Origin: Arcobacter sp. LC1
Lineage (GTDB): Bacteria; Campylobacterota; Campylobacteria; Campylobacterales; Arcobacteraceae
Length of the DNA: 64,000 bases
Assembly (NCBI GenBank): GCA_021378565.1
Contig: JAACJU010000001.1
Span: 124,001-188,000, forward strand
Reading direction: 5' to 3'
Below are positions 27,101-35,329 of this stretch, in pieces (positions within the stretch are counted from its first letter, which is position 1; every line of letters begins with the position of its first letter). Both the position numbers and the translations under genes were made by a program. The notes beneath the pieces are model-generated. The model worked only from the letters and a program-made list of their open reading frames with translations. It had not been told where the DNA came from and searched no databases.

Positions 27101-27972
27101 CTCTAAAAGCCCTATTTTCTTTTGATACCTTGCAAAAATTGTAGCTAAATCCATCAAAGTTTTTGGCTTATCAACTCGCTTTAATTCTTTTCTAAGCTCT
27201 AGATATCTGGTGAAAACTTCTTCTATCTCATCTTTAAAAAGTTCATCATTTATAGTAATGTTTTGCAAATTTGTTTCAAAAGTGCTATGTCTGCAATGGT
27301 CAGACCAATAAGTATCTAAAACCATAATTTCAGTTTTACTTGGGCTTCTTTTTTCTATATTTTTAAAATATTTTTGAATATGGATTAAATCATCAATACT
27401 TATCGCTAAGTTTTGAGCTTGCAAAAAATTCTCTAATTCTTGTAAATTATGCGTACAAAAATTATCAAATTTTTCATCAACTTGCATACTAATATCTTCA
27501 TTGTATTCTAAAGTATTTAGATTTTTTTCTTGCATTTCAACGGGATTAATAAGATATTTTTTGATTTTTTCTAGGCTTTTAACTTCGCCTTCAAATTTCA
27601 CTAATCTAGCAGTTTTTATTTTTACTTTAGTATTTGGCTTGAAAAGTCTGAGGCATTGCAGACACGAATCTGCTCTTTTATCAAAAGTTCCTGCTAAGTA
27701 TTCATAAGATATGTAATTTTTGTCTTTTAAATCAATATCTAAATTTAGGCTTGTAAGTATTTCATCAGTCGAAAGTTCGGCTAATATATTTTTTCTTAGA
27801 ATTTCTTCTTCATTGTTTTCATATTTATCATCTAGGTTGTAAACATCATAAATATTATAAATCTCTAGCTTTGAAATTTTATCTTCAAATAAAAAACCTT
27901 GTAACTCTTCTAGTAAACTCTCATTCTCAACTCGAAATTGACTTTTTTTTTTACGAAAAATCTTTTATTCAT
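24182..27972 (-). CDS. purL: Phosphoribosylformylglycinamidine synthase, large one-chain form, frame broken at a poly-A tract
   Basis: This enzyme converts FGAR to FGAM using glutamine. The region from 27601 downwards encodes 1139 residues: the linker, two AIR-synthase-like halves (DTYWSDHCRHSTF, KNETHNHPTEIEPFGGA), and a C-terminal glutaminase domain with LGICNGFQ (cysteine) and a catalytic His near its end. Upstream, the same frame continues without a stop back to 27964 and encodes the PurS-like N-domain, with YLAGTFDKRADS. The only good start for it, ATG at 27972 overlapping the purK stop, is in the other frame: it gives MNKRFFVKKK and stops at codon 18. The switch sits at ten A (27952-27943). 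One extra A, or -1 slippage, gives 1263 residues, the usual size of this subtype. Confidence 0.9.
27943..27952 (-). repeat. Homopolymer tract of ten A at the start of purL
   Basis: On the minus strand, codons 7-10 of purL contain a run of ten A (GTA AAA AAA AAA, then GTC). Reading one A twice switches to the frame that encodes the rest of the enzyme. The run is a site for polymerase slippage, for -1 ribosomal slippage (A AAA AAA), for mutation, or for sequencing error. Confidence 0.85.
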
Positions 27973-29048
27973 TTTACAAAATCTCCCAAAATATTTATAT
28001 GTCCCATTTTTCTTCCTTTTCTCCAAGCACCTTTGCCATACAGATAAACTTTTGTATTTTTATCGCTTTTCAAATTTTCTATACTTTTTTTATCTTCGCC
28101 TAAAATATTTTGCATCAATACTTTTCTTAATAATTTAGGCCTTTTTAACTCTAATCCTAAAATACTTCTAAGATGCAGTTCAAACTGAGATACATTACAA
28201 GCATCTAGAGTAAAATGTCCGCTATTATGCGGTCTAGGTGCCATCTCATTAAAATATATTTTTAAATCTTTTGCAATAAAATATTCAATCGCCAAAGGTC
28301 CTATAAAGTCTAATTTTTCGATAATATCTTTTGAATAAGATTTTATTTTTTTTTCTAAATCTTCACTTAGAGGACTTGGAACCTGACTAATATTAAGTAT
28401 AGCATTTTTATGCACATTTCTTACTATTGGAAAAAGCTCTATTTCTTTATTTTTTGCTCTTATAGCTATGCAAGATACTTCATATTTTATATCAATTGCC
28501 TTTTCAAGCACATAAGTAATATTTTCTAATTTAACTGCTTTTAAGTCCTTAATATCTTTTATAAAACACTGCCCTTTTCCATCATACCCACCACGGCTTG
28601 TTTTTAAAATCACGGGGAATCCAAGTATTTTCGTATATTTTTCTAAATCATCATAAGTTAAAACTTTATAATAAGGAACTGTTGGAATATTTATTTTTTT
28701 TAGAGCTTCTTTTTCTCTTATTCTATCTTGACTTAGATATAAAGGCCTTGCACCTTGAGGAATATTTGCTCCAAAGTCTTCTAAAATTTTTATAGTTTCA
28801 CTAGGAATATGCTCAAATTCATAAGTAATAAGACAGGTATTTTTTGCAAGTTTTTCTAAGGCATTTTTATCATCATATGAGGCTTCTATAAAATAATCAG
28901 CTTTTTGTCTAGCACAGGCATCTTTGTTTGCATCTAAAACCATAGTTTTATAGCCTAAATCAAAAGCGGCTTCACAAAGCATTTTGCCAAGTTGCCCTCC
29001 ACCTAAAATACCTATTGTTTTTTCTTTTATAATATTCAAATCTTTCAT
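27969..29048 (-). CDS. purK: 5-(carboxyamino)imidazole ribonucleotide synthase
   Basis: PurK carboxylates AIR with ATP and bicarbonate to form N5-CAIR, which PurE then rearranges. The 359-residue product has GILGGGQLGKML at the N-terminus, an ATP-grasp core with VILKTSRGGYDGKGQ, and FNEMAPRPHNSGHFTLDAC near residue 265, all typical. Its TGA overlaps the purL ATG (ATGA). The start is 3 nt after the purE stop with no strong ribosome-binding site, suggesting translational coupling. Confidence 0.97.
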   Translation of the reverse strand: MKDLNIIKEKTIGILGGGQLGKMLCEAAFDLGYKTMVLDANKDACARQKADYFIEASYDDKNALEKLAKNTCLITYEFEHIPSETIKILEDFGANIPQGARPLYLSQDRIREKEALKKINIPTVPYYKVLTYDDLEKYTKILGFPVILKTSRGGYDGKGQCFIKDIKDLKAVKLENITYVLEKAIDIKYEVSCIAIRAKNKEIELFPIVRNVHKNAILNISQVPSPLSEDLEKKIKSYSKDIIEKLDFIGPLAIEYFIAKDLKIYFNEMAPRPHNSGHFTLDACNVSQFELHLRSILGLELKRPKLLRKVLMQNILGEDKKSIENLKSDKNTKVYLYGKGAWRKGRKMGHINILGDFVK

Positions 29049-29051
29049 TTG

Positions 29052-29528
29052 TTAAAAAGACTCATTTTGTTTGATTATTTGATTTTTTAATTCGTTCTTT
29101 TTACTCTCAAGTTTTGCTAATAGTTTTTTATCCTCTATGGCAAGGATTCTAAGAGCGAAAAGCCCTGCATTTTTAGCCCCATTTATTGCCATAGTGGCAA
29201 CTGGAACTCCACTTGGCATTTGAGCTATTGAATATAAAGAATCAAGCCCATTTAGGTTTTTGCTATCAATCGGTACTCCAATAACAGGCAAAGAGCAAAG
29301 AGAAGCTACCATGCCTGGTAAATGTGCTGCACCTCCCGCACCTGCAATTATGATTTTAACTCCATTTTTCGAAGCATTTTTTGCATACTCAAACATAAAT
29401 TCAGGAGTTCTATGTGCTGAGACAATTTTTATTTCATATGATACATCATAATCTTCTAAAACTTCTTTCACTTCTTCCATTATTCTTAAATCTGACTTGC
29501 TACCCATAATCACACTAACATCTGCCAT
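29052..29528 (-). CDS. purE: N5-carboxyaminoimidazole ribonucleotide mutase
   Basis: PurE converts N5-CAIR to CAIR. The 158-residue product has [19 protein letters not shown] with the active-site histidine, and [12 protein letters not shown], the family signature. It is the first gene of the purE-K-L-C-F-M-D operon and is preceded by AAGGA. Upstream are a -10 box and two overlapping palindromes in the leader. Length is normal for the class I enzyme. Confidence 0.98.
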   Translation of the reverse strand: MADVSVIMGSKSDLRIMEEVKEVLEDYDVSYEIKIVSAHRTPEFMFEYAKNASKNGVKIIIAGAGGAAHLPGMVASLCSLPVIGVPIDSKNLNGLDSLYSIAQMPSGVPVATMAINGAKNAGLFALRILAIEDKKLLAKLESKKNELKNQIIKQNESF

Positions 29529-29543
29529 ATTTTTCCTTGAGCC

Positions 29544-29586
29544 TAAAGCTAAGCTTTACATGTAAGTTTTTTGTAGGGGTATTATA
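29544..29586 (-). promoter_or_regulatory. pur operon promoter and palindromic leader
   Basis: On the minus strand TATAAT lies at 29586-29581. Between it and the purE ribosome-binding site are two overlapping palindromes: TTACATGTAA (29556-29565) and TAAAGCT-A-AGCTTTA (29544-29558). They fall in the predicted 5' leader, where an operator or RNA hairpin could control the whole operon. No purine-riboswitch core is visible. Confidence 0.45.
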
Positions 29587-29680
29587 TTAATTTCATTCAT
29601 AAAAGTTTATTAAATTAAAAAAAAATTTAAAGATTTAATTAAATTAAGAAAGCAAAAGTAAGATTTAGAATTTAGAGTTA

Positions 29681-29719
29681 AATATCCAACAAGAGAAAAA
29701 TTCGCTCTTGTTAGATATT
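29681..29719. terminator. Long hairpin downstream of yqhD
   Basis: AATATC-c-AACAAGAG and CTCTTGTT-a-GATATT make a 14-bp stem with one mismatch around a 9-nt loop. It lies 50 nt past the yqhD stop and upstream of the pur promoter. On the plus strand it runs into a T-run; on the minus strand the tail is A/T-mixed. It probably insulates yqhD from the pur operon. Confidence 0.55.
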
Positions 29720-29768
29720 TTTGTGATAATATTCTGTGATAGGTTTTTATAAAATATTTAAAAAAATA

Positions 29769-30926
29769 TTAAAGACTAGCTAGAAGTATTTTTTCACTAA
29801 TATCTAAGCTTAAATTTGAACGCTCAGATAATTTTGTCCTATCATTATTTTTCATAGACTTTAAAATTTTAGGTATATCTTCTTTTGTTATATCATATGC
29901 TCCAAGGTTAGTAGCGATGCCTAAACTCTCAAAAAAGTCATTTGTTTTGCTAATTGCTAAATCAATAGCTTTTCCTTCATCAAGTTCTTCAATCTTCCAA
30001 ACTCTTCTTGCATATTGCAATAATTTATCCCATTTTTCTTTTTTTCTAATAGTCCAAATTTGGGCTTGAATAGCTGCTAATGTTTTTCCATGGTCTATTC
30101 CAAAAACTGCTGTTATTTCATGTCCTATCATATGCGTTGTCCAATCTTGCGGAACTCCTGAACAGATTAAACCATTTAATGCCATAGTTGAACAAAGTAA
30201 TAAATTTGCTCTTGCATCATAGTTTTTACTTTCATTTATGCAAGTTTGCCCAATTTCAATCAAAGTTTGAAGTATTCCCTCAGCAGTTCTATCTTGAAAT
30301 CTTCCATCAACTGGATAAGTGATATATTGCTCAACAGTATGGATAAAAGTATCGACTATACCGTTTGCCACTTGAGTTTTTGGCAAAGTAAAAGTAAGGC
30401 TAGGATCTAGCATAGAAAATTTTGGAAAAGTATGCATAGAAAAAATCGGAACTTTTTTGCCTTTATGACTAATAACTGCTCCATTATTCATCTCAGAACC
30501 TGTAGCAGGTAAAGTTACAATAGTAGCTAAATCAATAGCACTCTCTACTGGTGCTAAACCAAAATCAGGAGTTAGTAAATCAAGTGCATCTCCTTTATAT
30601 CTTGAAGCGAGCGCTATAAATTTTGTCCCATCCATCACAGAACCTCCACCAACAGCTAGTAAAAAATCAAGATTTTCATTTTTTACAACACTACAAGCCT
30701 TAATCAAAGTAGAATAATGAGGATTTGGCTCAATCCCTCCAAATTCTACTACATGTCTATCTTTAAGTGCTCTTTTAACTTTTTCTAATGTTCCATATTT
30801 TTTAACTGAGCCTCCACCAAAAGTTAATAAAATTCTTGCTTTTGGTGGAATTAAATCATCGAGTTCTTCAATTCTATCTTTTCCAAAAATAATCTTTGTT
30901 GGATTATAAAAATCAAAATTCATCAT
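29769..30926 (-). CDS. yqhD: NADPH-dependent aldehyde reductase, YqhD-like iron-containing alcohol dehydrogenase
   Basis: 385 residues, close over its full length to E. coli YqhD by eye: FDFYNPTKIIFGK, LTFGGGSVKKYGTL, EFGGIEPNPHYSTL, LAVGGGSVMDGTKFIALA and TLPATGSEMN. The metal-binding part, with HTVEQY and GHEITAVFGIDHG, is intact. YqhD reduces short-chain and toxic aldehydes with NADPH in the cytoplasm. Two ATGs occur in tandem; AAGGA is 7 nt before the first. It stands alone, followed by a hairpin. Confidence 0.93.
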   Translation of the reverse strand: MMNFDFYNPTKIIFGKDRIEELDDLIPPKARILLTFGGGSVKKYGTLEKVKRALKDRHVVEFGGIEPNPHYSTLIKACSVVKNENLDFLLAVGGGSVMDGTKFIALASRYKGDALDLLTPDFGLAPVESAIDLATIVTLPATGSEMNNGAVISHKGKKVPIFSMHTFPKFSMLDPSLTFTLPKTQVANGIVDTFIHTVEQYITYPVDGRFQDRTAEGILQTLIEIGQTCINESKNYDARANLLLCSTMALNGLICSGVPQDWTTHMIGHEITAVFGIDHGKTLAAIQAQIWTIRKKEKWDKLLQYARRVWKIEELDEGKAIDLAISKTNDFFESLGIATNLGAYDITKEDIPKILKSMKNNDRTKLSERSNLSLDISEKILLASL

Positions 30927-31105
30927 ATTATTTCCTTGTATTTTATTAGAATAGAATTATACTAAATTTTTTTTTATAGTTTAATATGCTTTTATTATTA
31001 GTATTAAAAGATAAAATTAAGTGAATTTTTTAAAAGAAATGTTTAATATTTACTCCAAACTTAAAATTAAATTATAAAAAATTAGACTTTATTATTTATT
31101 TTAGA

Positions 31106-31111
31106 TATAAT
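31106..31111 (+). promoter_or_regulatory. -10 box upstream of the 210-residue gene
   Basis: TATAAT in AT-rich sequence, 35 nt upstream of the ATG at 31146, with AAGGAG before the start codon. The rest of the 219-nt gap behind yqhD is AT-rich and I see nothing else in it. Confidence 0.45.
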
Positions 31112-31145
31112 AGTTAAAATATTTAAATCGCATAAGGAGCAAATT

Positions 31146-31778
31146 ATGGACATAAATTCACTTAATGGCGCAGAGGCATCAAAAAGTTTAAACTCGCAAA
31201 GTGTTGGCATTAATCCAAATGAAAGTTTACATATTGCACATAAGAAAGCACATGTAGTTGATGACACTAAAGATGCTAGTATTTCTTTTGATCCTGCTAA
31301 AAATATAAAAAGAAGTGATACATCTTCTTATTTATCAAAATTAAATAATAATATGTTAGATTTAAAAAATGAGCAAAGTAGATTAATAGAAAAACAAAAT
31401 AATCTTCTTCATCAAAAAGCAAATATTTCAAATGAAGAAGTTGCTAAACAAAATAAAGATATAGCACATTCTTTAGCTGTTGGAGAAATAGCACACAAAA
31501 AAGAAAGTAAAACTCCTAGCCCACTTCAAAATAGTCTTGAAGGCATAAATAAAAGTTTAGGTATAAACTCACAAGGTCAAAAAGATATTTTAAAAAAAGG
31601 GCAAGATTATATTAAAAATGAAGCCTTAAAAACAAATGATAAATTCAAAAAAGAAGAAGTAAACCTTGGTCAAAAGGTTAGCGATTTTAATAAAAGTGAT
31701 ATCACTTCTCAACAAGGATACCTAGTAGCGAGTCAAGCGAACTTAGGACAGGAGCAAAGCTTTAAGTTACTCGCTTAA
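31146..31778 (+). CDS. Hypothetical protein with flagellin-like C-terminal tail
   Basis: 210 residues, highly polar, rich in Asn, Ser, Lys and Gln, with no signal peptide and no membrane segment. Residues about 62-90 are predicted coiled coil (LNNNMLDLKNEQSRLIEKQNN). The last residues, YLVASQANLGQEQSFKLLA, resemble the D0 C-terminal helix of flagellins (AxxQANxxPQxxLxLL). AAGGAG precedes the ATG at good spacing. I infer a possible type III-exported flagellar-type substrate, but the similarity is limited to the tail. The gene is separated from the OPT transporter by 35 nt. Confidence 0.7.
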   Translation: MDINSLNGAEASKSLNSQSVGINPNESLHIAHKKAHVVDDTKDASISFDPAKNIKRSDTSSYLSKLNNNMLDLKNEQSRLIEKQNNLLHQKANISNEEVAKQNKDIAHSLAVGEIAHKKESKTPSPLQNSLEGINKSLGINSQGQKDILKKGQDYIKNEALKTNDKFKKEEVNLGQKVSDFNKSDITSQQGYLVASQANLGQEQSFKLLA

Positions 31779-31813
31779 AGTCTCCTTCTCAAATTCTCCT
31801 AAAGGTATATTAA

Positions 31814-33838
31814 ATGTTCAAACCATATATTAGTGACGATAAAACACTACCCGAATTAACCATTCGAGCTTGTTTATTATCTATAGTTATAACTGTACTT
31901 TTTACAGCTTCAAATGTCTATCTTGGGCTAAAAGTTGGACTGACTTTTGCTAGCACAATCCCCGCTGCTGTTATCTCAATGGCGATTTTGAAAGTTTTTA
32001 AAAATTCAAATATTTTAGAAAATACCATGGTTCAAACCTTTGCTTCTTCAGCTGGAACTTTATCAGCGATTATTTTTACTCTTCCAGCTTTGATAATCGT
32101 AGGGGCTTGGGATGGTTTTCCTTTTTGGCAAACAACTTTACTTTGTGCTATTGGTGGAGGATTTGGGGTGATGTATTCTATTCCTCTAAGAAGAGCTTTA
32201 GTAGTAAATTCTGATTTGCCCTATCCTGAGGGAGTTGCTGCTGCTGAAGTTTTAAAAGTCGGAAGTAAAGACCTTAGCAAGGAAAATCTAAATATAGAAG
32301 AAAGCTCAAGTGGAATGAAAGATATTTTATTAGGTGGAATAATTTCCGCTGTTTTTTCTTTATTATCTGCTTTTAGAATTTTTAGCTCATCAACTGCAAT
32401 AACTACAAAAGCTTTTGGCTCAATCTTTAGCATAGGAATAAATTTTTCTTTTGCTTTATTTGGAGCTGGTTATTTAGTAGGTATGAGAATAGCTCTTGCT
32501 ATGCTTTTAGGACTTTTTGTGTCTTGGGGTTTGGCTGTTCCTATTCTATCTCATGGACAAGTAATGACGGGTTTAAATATTACAAGTATTGCAAATGGTA
32601 TTTGGTCTAGCGATGTTCGTTTTATTGGTGTTGGAGCTATTGGAGTTGCTGCACTTTGGGCAATCATCTTACTTTTAAGCCCTGTTGCAGAAGGTCTCCG
32701 CTCTGCTTTTAGAGCAGTTTCAGAAAAAAAACAAGGCATAAAAGACATTCCAAGAACACAAAAAGACATTCCAATAAATTATGTTTTAGGAATTACACTT
32801 TTATTAATAATCCCATTAGTTGCAATTCTTTATTATTTTATACATAGCCAAGGCTTAGATATGCCTAACTCTATGCTAATATTTTTAATATCTTTAGCTG
32901 TAATATTTTGTCTTTTTGTGGGCTTTATAGTTGCGGCTGCTAGTGGATATATGGCTGGACTAGTTGGCTCATCAAGTTCTCCATTATCAGGGATTATTAT
33001 TTTAGCTGTGATTATCATGTCACTGATTGTAACTTACATAATAATAGCCTTTTTTCCTATGGATGATTTTGACAATTTCAAGCATTTCTTAATAGGATTT
33101 GTGATTTTTACTTCTTCTATAGTTCTAGCAAGTTCAGCAATATCAAATGACAATATGCAAGATTTAAAAACAGGGCACTTAGTGGGGGCAACTCCATGGA
33201 AACAACAAACTGCCCTACTTTTTGGTGTTATTGTTGGAGCTTTAACTATATCTCCGATTTTAGACATTTTATATAATGCTTATGGTTTTATAGGCGCACT
33301 TCCTAGACTTGGAATGGATCCAACTAAAGCTTTGGCTGCCCCACAAGCGACACTTATGGCTGCTATTGCTTCAGGAATAATTGACCATAATATCCATTGG
33401 AATATGGTTGAAATAGGTGTAGTTTTAGGTGTAGTTTTAATCTTAGTAGATGTATTTATTTTAAAATTAAAAAATCTACCAAGACTTTCAGTTTTATCAG
33501 TTGGTATCGGTATTTATCTTCCCGCTGGCATAACGATAATGCTTGTTCTTGGTGGAATAGTATCTTACTTAGTAAAAAGAAAAATCAATAAAACAACTAC
33601 TCAAAAAAATAGATTAGAAATGTTATTGCAAAAAGGAACTCTAGTCTCAGCTGGACTAATCGTGGGCGAATCCTTGATTGGAGTCGTAGTAGCGCTTGTC
33701 ATAGGACTAACTGCCAATCAAGACATACTTAGCTTAGTAAGTGCTAGTTTTGCTCCTTTTGCAAATGTTTTAGCTGTTTTGGTATTTTTAGCAACCGTAG
33801 TCTTTTTATATAGATACAAAACTACCAGTAAAGAGTAA
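31814..33838 (+). CDS. OPT-family oligopeptide transporter
   Basis: A 674-residue inner-membrane protein with about 14-16 hydrophobic segments. NVYLGLKVGLTFASTIPAAVISMA near the N-terminus, DLPYPEGVAAAEVLKVG near residue 137, and MAAIASGIIDHNIHWNMVEIG in the second half are typical of the prokaryotic OPT family. Members take up short peptides, or in some cases metal chelates, by proton symport. No binding protein or ATPase is near. The substrate is not readable from the sequence. Confidence 0.93.
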   Translation: MFKPYISDDKTLPELTIRACLLSIVITVLFTASNVYLGLKVGLTFASTIPAAVISMAILKVFKNSNILENTMVQTFASSAGTLSAIIFTLPALIIVGAWDGFPFWQTTLLCAIGGGFGVMYSIPLRRALVVNSDLPYPEGVAAAEVLKVGSKDLSKENLNIEESSSGMKDILLGGIISAVFSLLSAFRIFSSSTAITTKAFGSIFSIGINFSFALFGAGYLVGMRIALAMLLGLFVSWGLAVPILSHGQVMTGLNITSIANGIWSSDVRFIGVGAIGVAALWAIILLLSPVAEGLRSAFRAVSEKKQGIKDIPRTQKDIPINYVLGITLLLIIPLVAILYYFIHSQGLDMPNSMLIFLISLAVIFCLFVGFIVAAASGYMAGLVGSSSSPLSGIIILAVIIMSLIVTYIIIAFFPMDDFDNFKHFLIGFVIFTSSIVLASSAISNDNMQDLKTGHLVGATPWKQQTALLFGVIVGALTISPILDILYNAYGFIGALPRLGMDPTKALAAPQATLMAAIASGIIDHNIHWNMVEIGVVLGVVLILVDVFILKLKNLPRLSVLSVGIGIYLPAGITIMLVLGGIVSYLVKRKINKTTTQKNRLEMLLQKGTLVSAGLIVGESLIGVVVALVIGLTANQDILSLVSASFAPFANVLAVLVFLATVVFLYRYKTTSKE

Positions 33839-34265
33839 AATCTTTACTGTATAGAAATTAAAATCTCAAAATTTTATAAAAATAAATATTCTTATACATT
33901 TACTTAAGATAAACATTATAAATAAAAAATAATGCTTTGCCTTAGCACTTATGATATTGAATTTTAAATTTTCATACTGCGTTGAAAATACGAAAAATTA
34001 TAGAAAGCTATTTTTCAAAAATTACTTACAGAATAGAGTTTATAAATATAGAAAAATTTACAATAAACAAGAATCAATAAGACATGAGATAATAATAATA
34101 AAAAAAGGGTTAAAGATTGATAGATTGTTAACTTAAGAAGTAGCAGAAGTGAGACAAGAAAACATCTAAAAAGCACCACTCTTTAAGCTCTTTTTATTAG
34201 ATACTTCTAAAATTAAATTTATAAGTATCTATGAATAGAAAAAATTGATATATCTAAAATCTTAT
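33839..34265. other. 427-nt AT-rich intergenic region
   Basis: This lies between the convergent OPT transporter and Wzz-like genes. An open frame at 33951-34136 has no ribosome-binding site and a composition typical of AT-rich noise; it could be a gene remnant, but I see no homology. The perfect inverted repeat TAGATACTT-N16-AAGTATCTA lies at 34198-34231 and may serve as a weak terminator. I see no RNA gene here. Confidence 0.5.
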
Positions 34266-35279
34266 TTAAATCAAATCTCCTGATTTTTTTCTTCTTTTAT
34301 ATTCATCAATAAATTCTTTAATAAAAGCAAAAAAGATTGATAGAATAATACTTAGGACAAAACCTATAGCTAGGATTAATTTTGTTTTAGATTTTTTAAT
34401 AAGCAAATATTGACTAGTTGTAATATCAACAGCTTGGATATTTCTAACTTTAGCATTATTTAATTGAATAAGATTTGAGCTAGTGTTAGCAAAATCTTTT
34501 TGCAACATCTGTTTTTTTAGGATTAAATCAGGATATCTTGTATTTAAAAAAGTATTTATTGCTAATGGACTAAGTTTTGGGTATTTTGAAATAATATGAT
34601 TTATTTTTAAATTTAGTTTGTTTAAACTTATCTGAGATTTATTTAAACTATTTTCTTGAGCTTTTATATCACTTGTTAATTTATTATTCAATAAGTCATT
34701 GTTAAAGCTAGATAAAGAAGATACAAAAGTTTGTAAAAGATATTTTTGTAAAGATTTCGAAGAAACAAAACTTACTTTAACTAAAACTTTTTGAGGTTTT
34801 GAATCATTAATGTTAGAAGGCATAGAAACAACTTTTGGGGCAGAAAATAAAATTATACTATTTAAAAATTCTCTTTTAAATTCTAAAGAATTTATATTTT
34901 CTTTTGGTGTATTTGCTATAAAATATGCTTCAAGCTCTTTATTTTTAAAGAATTTATTTATTACAATATTTGAAAATAATAATTCTTTATAAGATATAAA
35001 ATCTACTCTAGTCAGCTCCCTTGGAACAAAATCTGAATTTTTTGAACTTCCACTATTGGTATAAACTACAAAGTTTTTTTTAGCGATTAAATTTTGAGCT
35101 AAGGGATCTTTATGCTTGTATTTAATATAAAAAGCACCGGCAAAACTAAGTAGCATAAGAATTATAAAAGAAAAAATTATTGTTTTTTTATGTCTAAATA
35201 AGGTAGCAACTATTTCGTATAAATCAATCTCATCATCTTTACAAACTTCAAAATTATTAACTTGTTTGTTTTCTTGCAT
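34266..35279 (-). CDS. Wzz-family chain-length determinant-like protein
   Basis: 337 residues. A cytoplasmic start (DDEIDLYEIVATLFRHKKTI) leads into a first membrane segment at about 34-53, then a periplasmic helical domain of about 240 residues, and a second membrane segment at about 303-323, with a short basic tail. This is the Wzz/polysaccharide co-polymerase layout. No tyrosine-kinase domain follows, and no polysaccharide genes lie nearby. It probably sets chain length of a surface glycan made elsewhere. Family assignment is firm on topology and N-terminal motif, not on residue-level detail. Confidence 0.82.
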   Translation of the reverse strand: MQENKQVNNFEVCKDDEIDLYEIVATLFRHKKTIIFSFIILMLLSFAGAFYIKYKHKDPLAQNLIAKKNFVVYTNSGSSKNSDFVPRELTRVDFISYKELLFSNIVINKFFKNKELEAYFIANTPKENINSLEFKREFLNSIILFSAPKVVSMPSNINDSKPQKVLVKVSFVSSKSLQKYLLQTFVSSLSSFNNDLLNNKLTSDIKAQENSLNKSQISLNKLNLKINHIISKYPKLSPLAINTFLNTRYPDLILKKQMLQKDFANTSSNLIQLNNAKVRNIQAVDITTSQYLLIKKSKTKLILAIGFVLSIILSIFFAFIKEFIDEYKRRKKSGDLI

Positions 35280-35329
35280 TAAGTGCCTTTTAAATTTAAT
35301 TATTTTATTTTTGTTATTTTATTGTGTTT

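Noticed and set aside
29529-29640. Purine riboswitch in the purE leader
   Set aside because: The three-way junction core motifs of purine riboswitches are not visible on the minus strand; only palindromes are present.
33951-34136. 61-codon open frame in the gap after the OPT transporter
   Set aside because: No ribosome-binding site, composition like AT-rich noise, and no recognisable motif. Kept only as a remark on the intergenic region.
34198-34231. Inverted repeat TAGATACTT-N16-AAGTATCTA as an att site or terminator
   Set aside because: There is no T-run on either side, no partner copy and no mobile gene nearby. It is not strong enough for a specific call.
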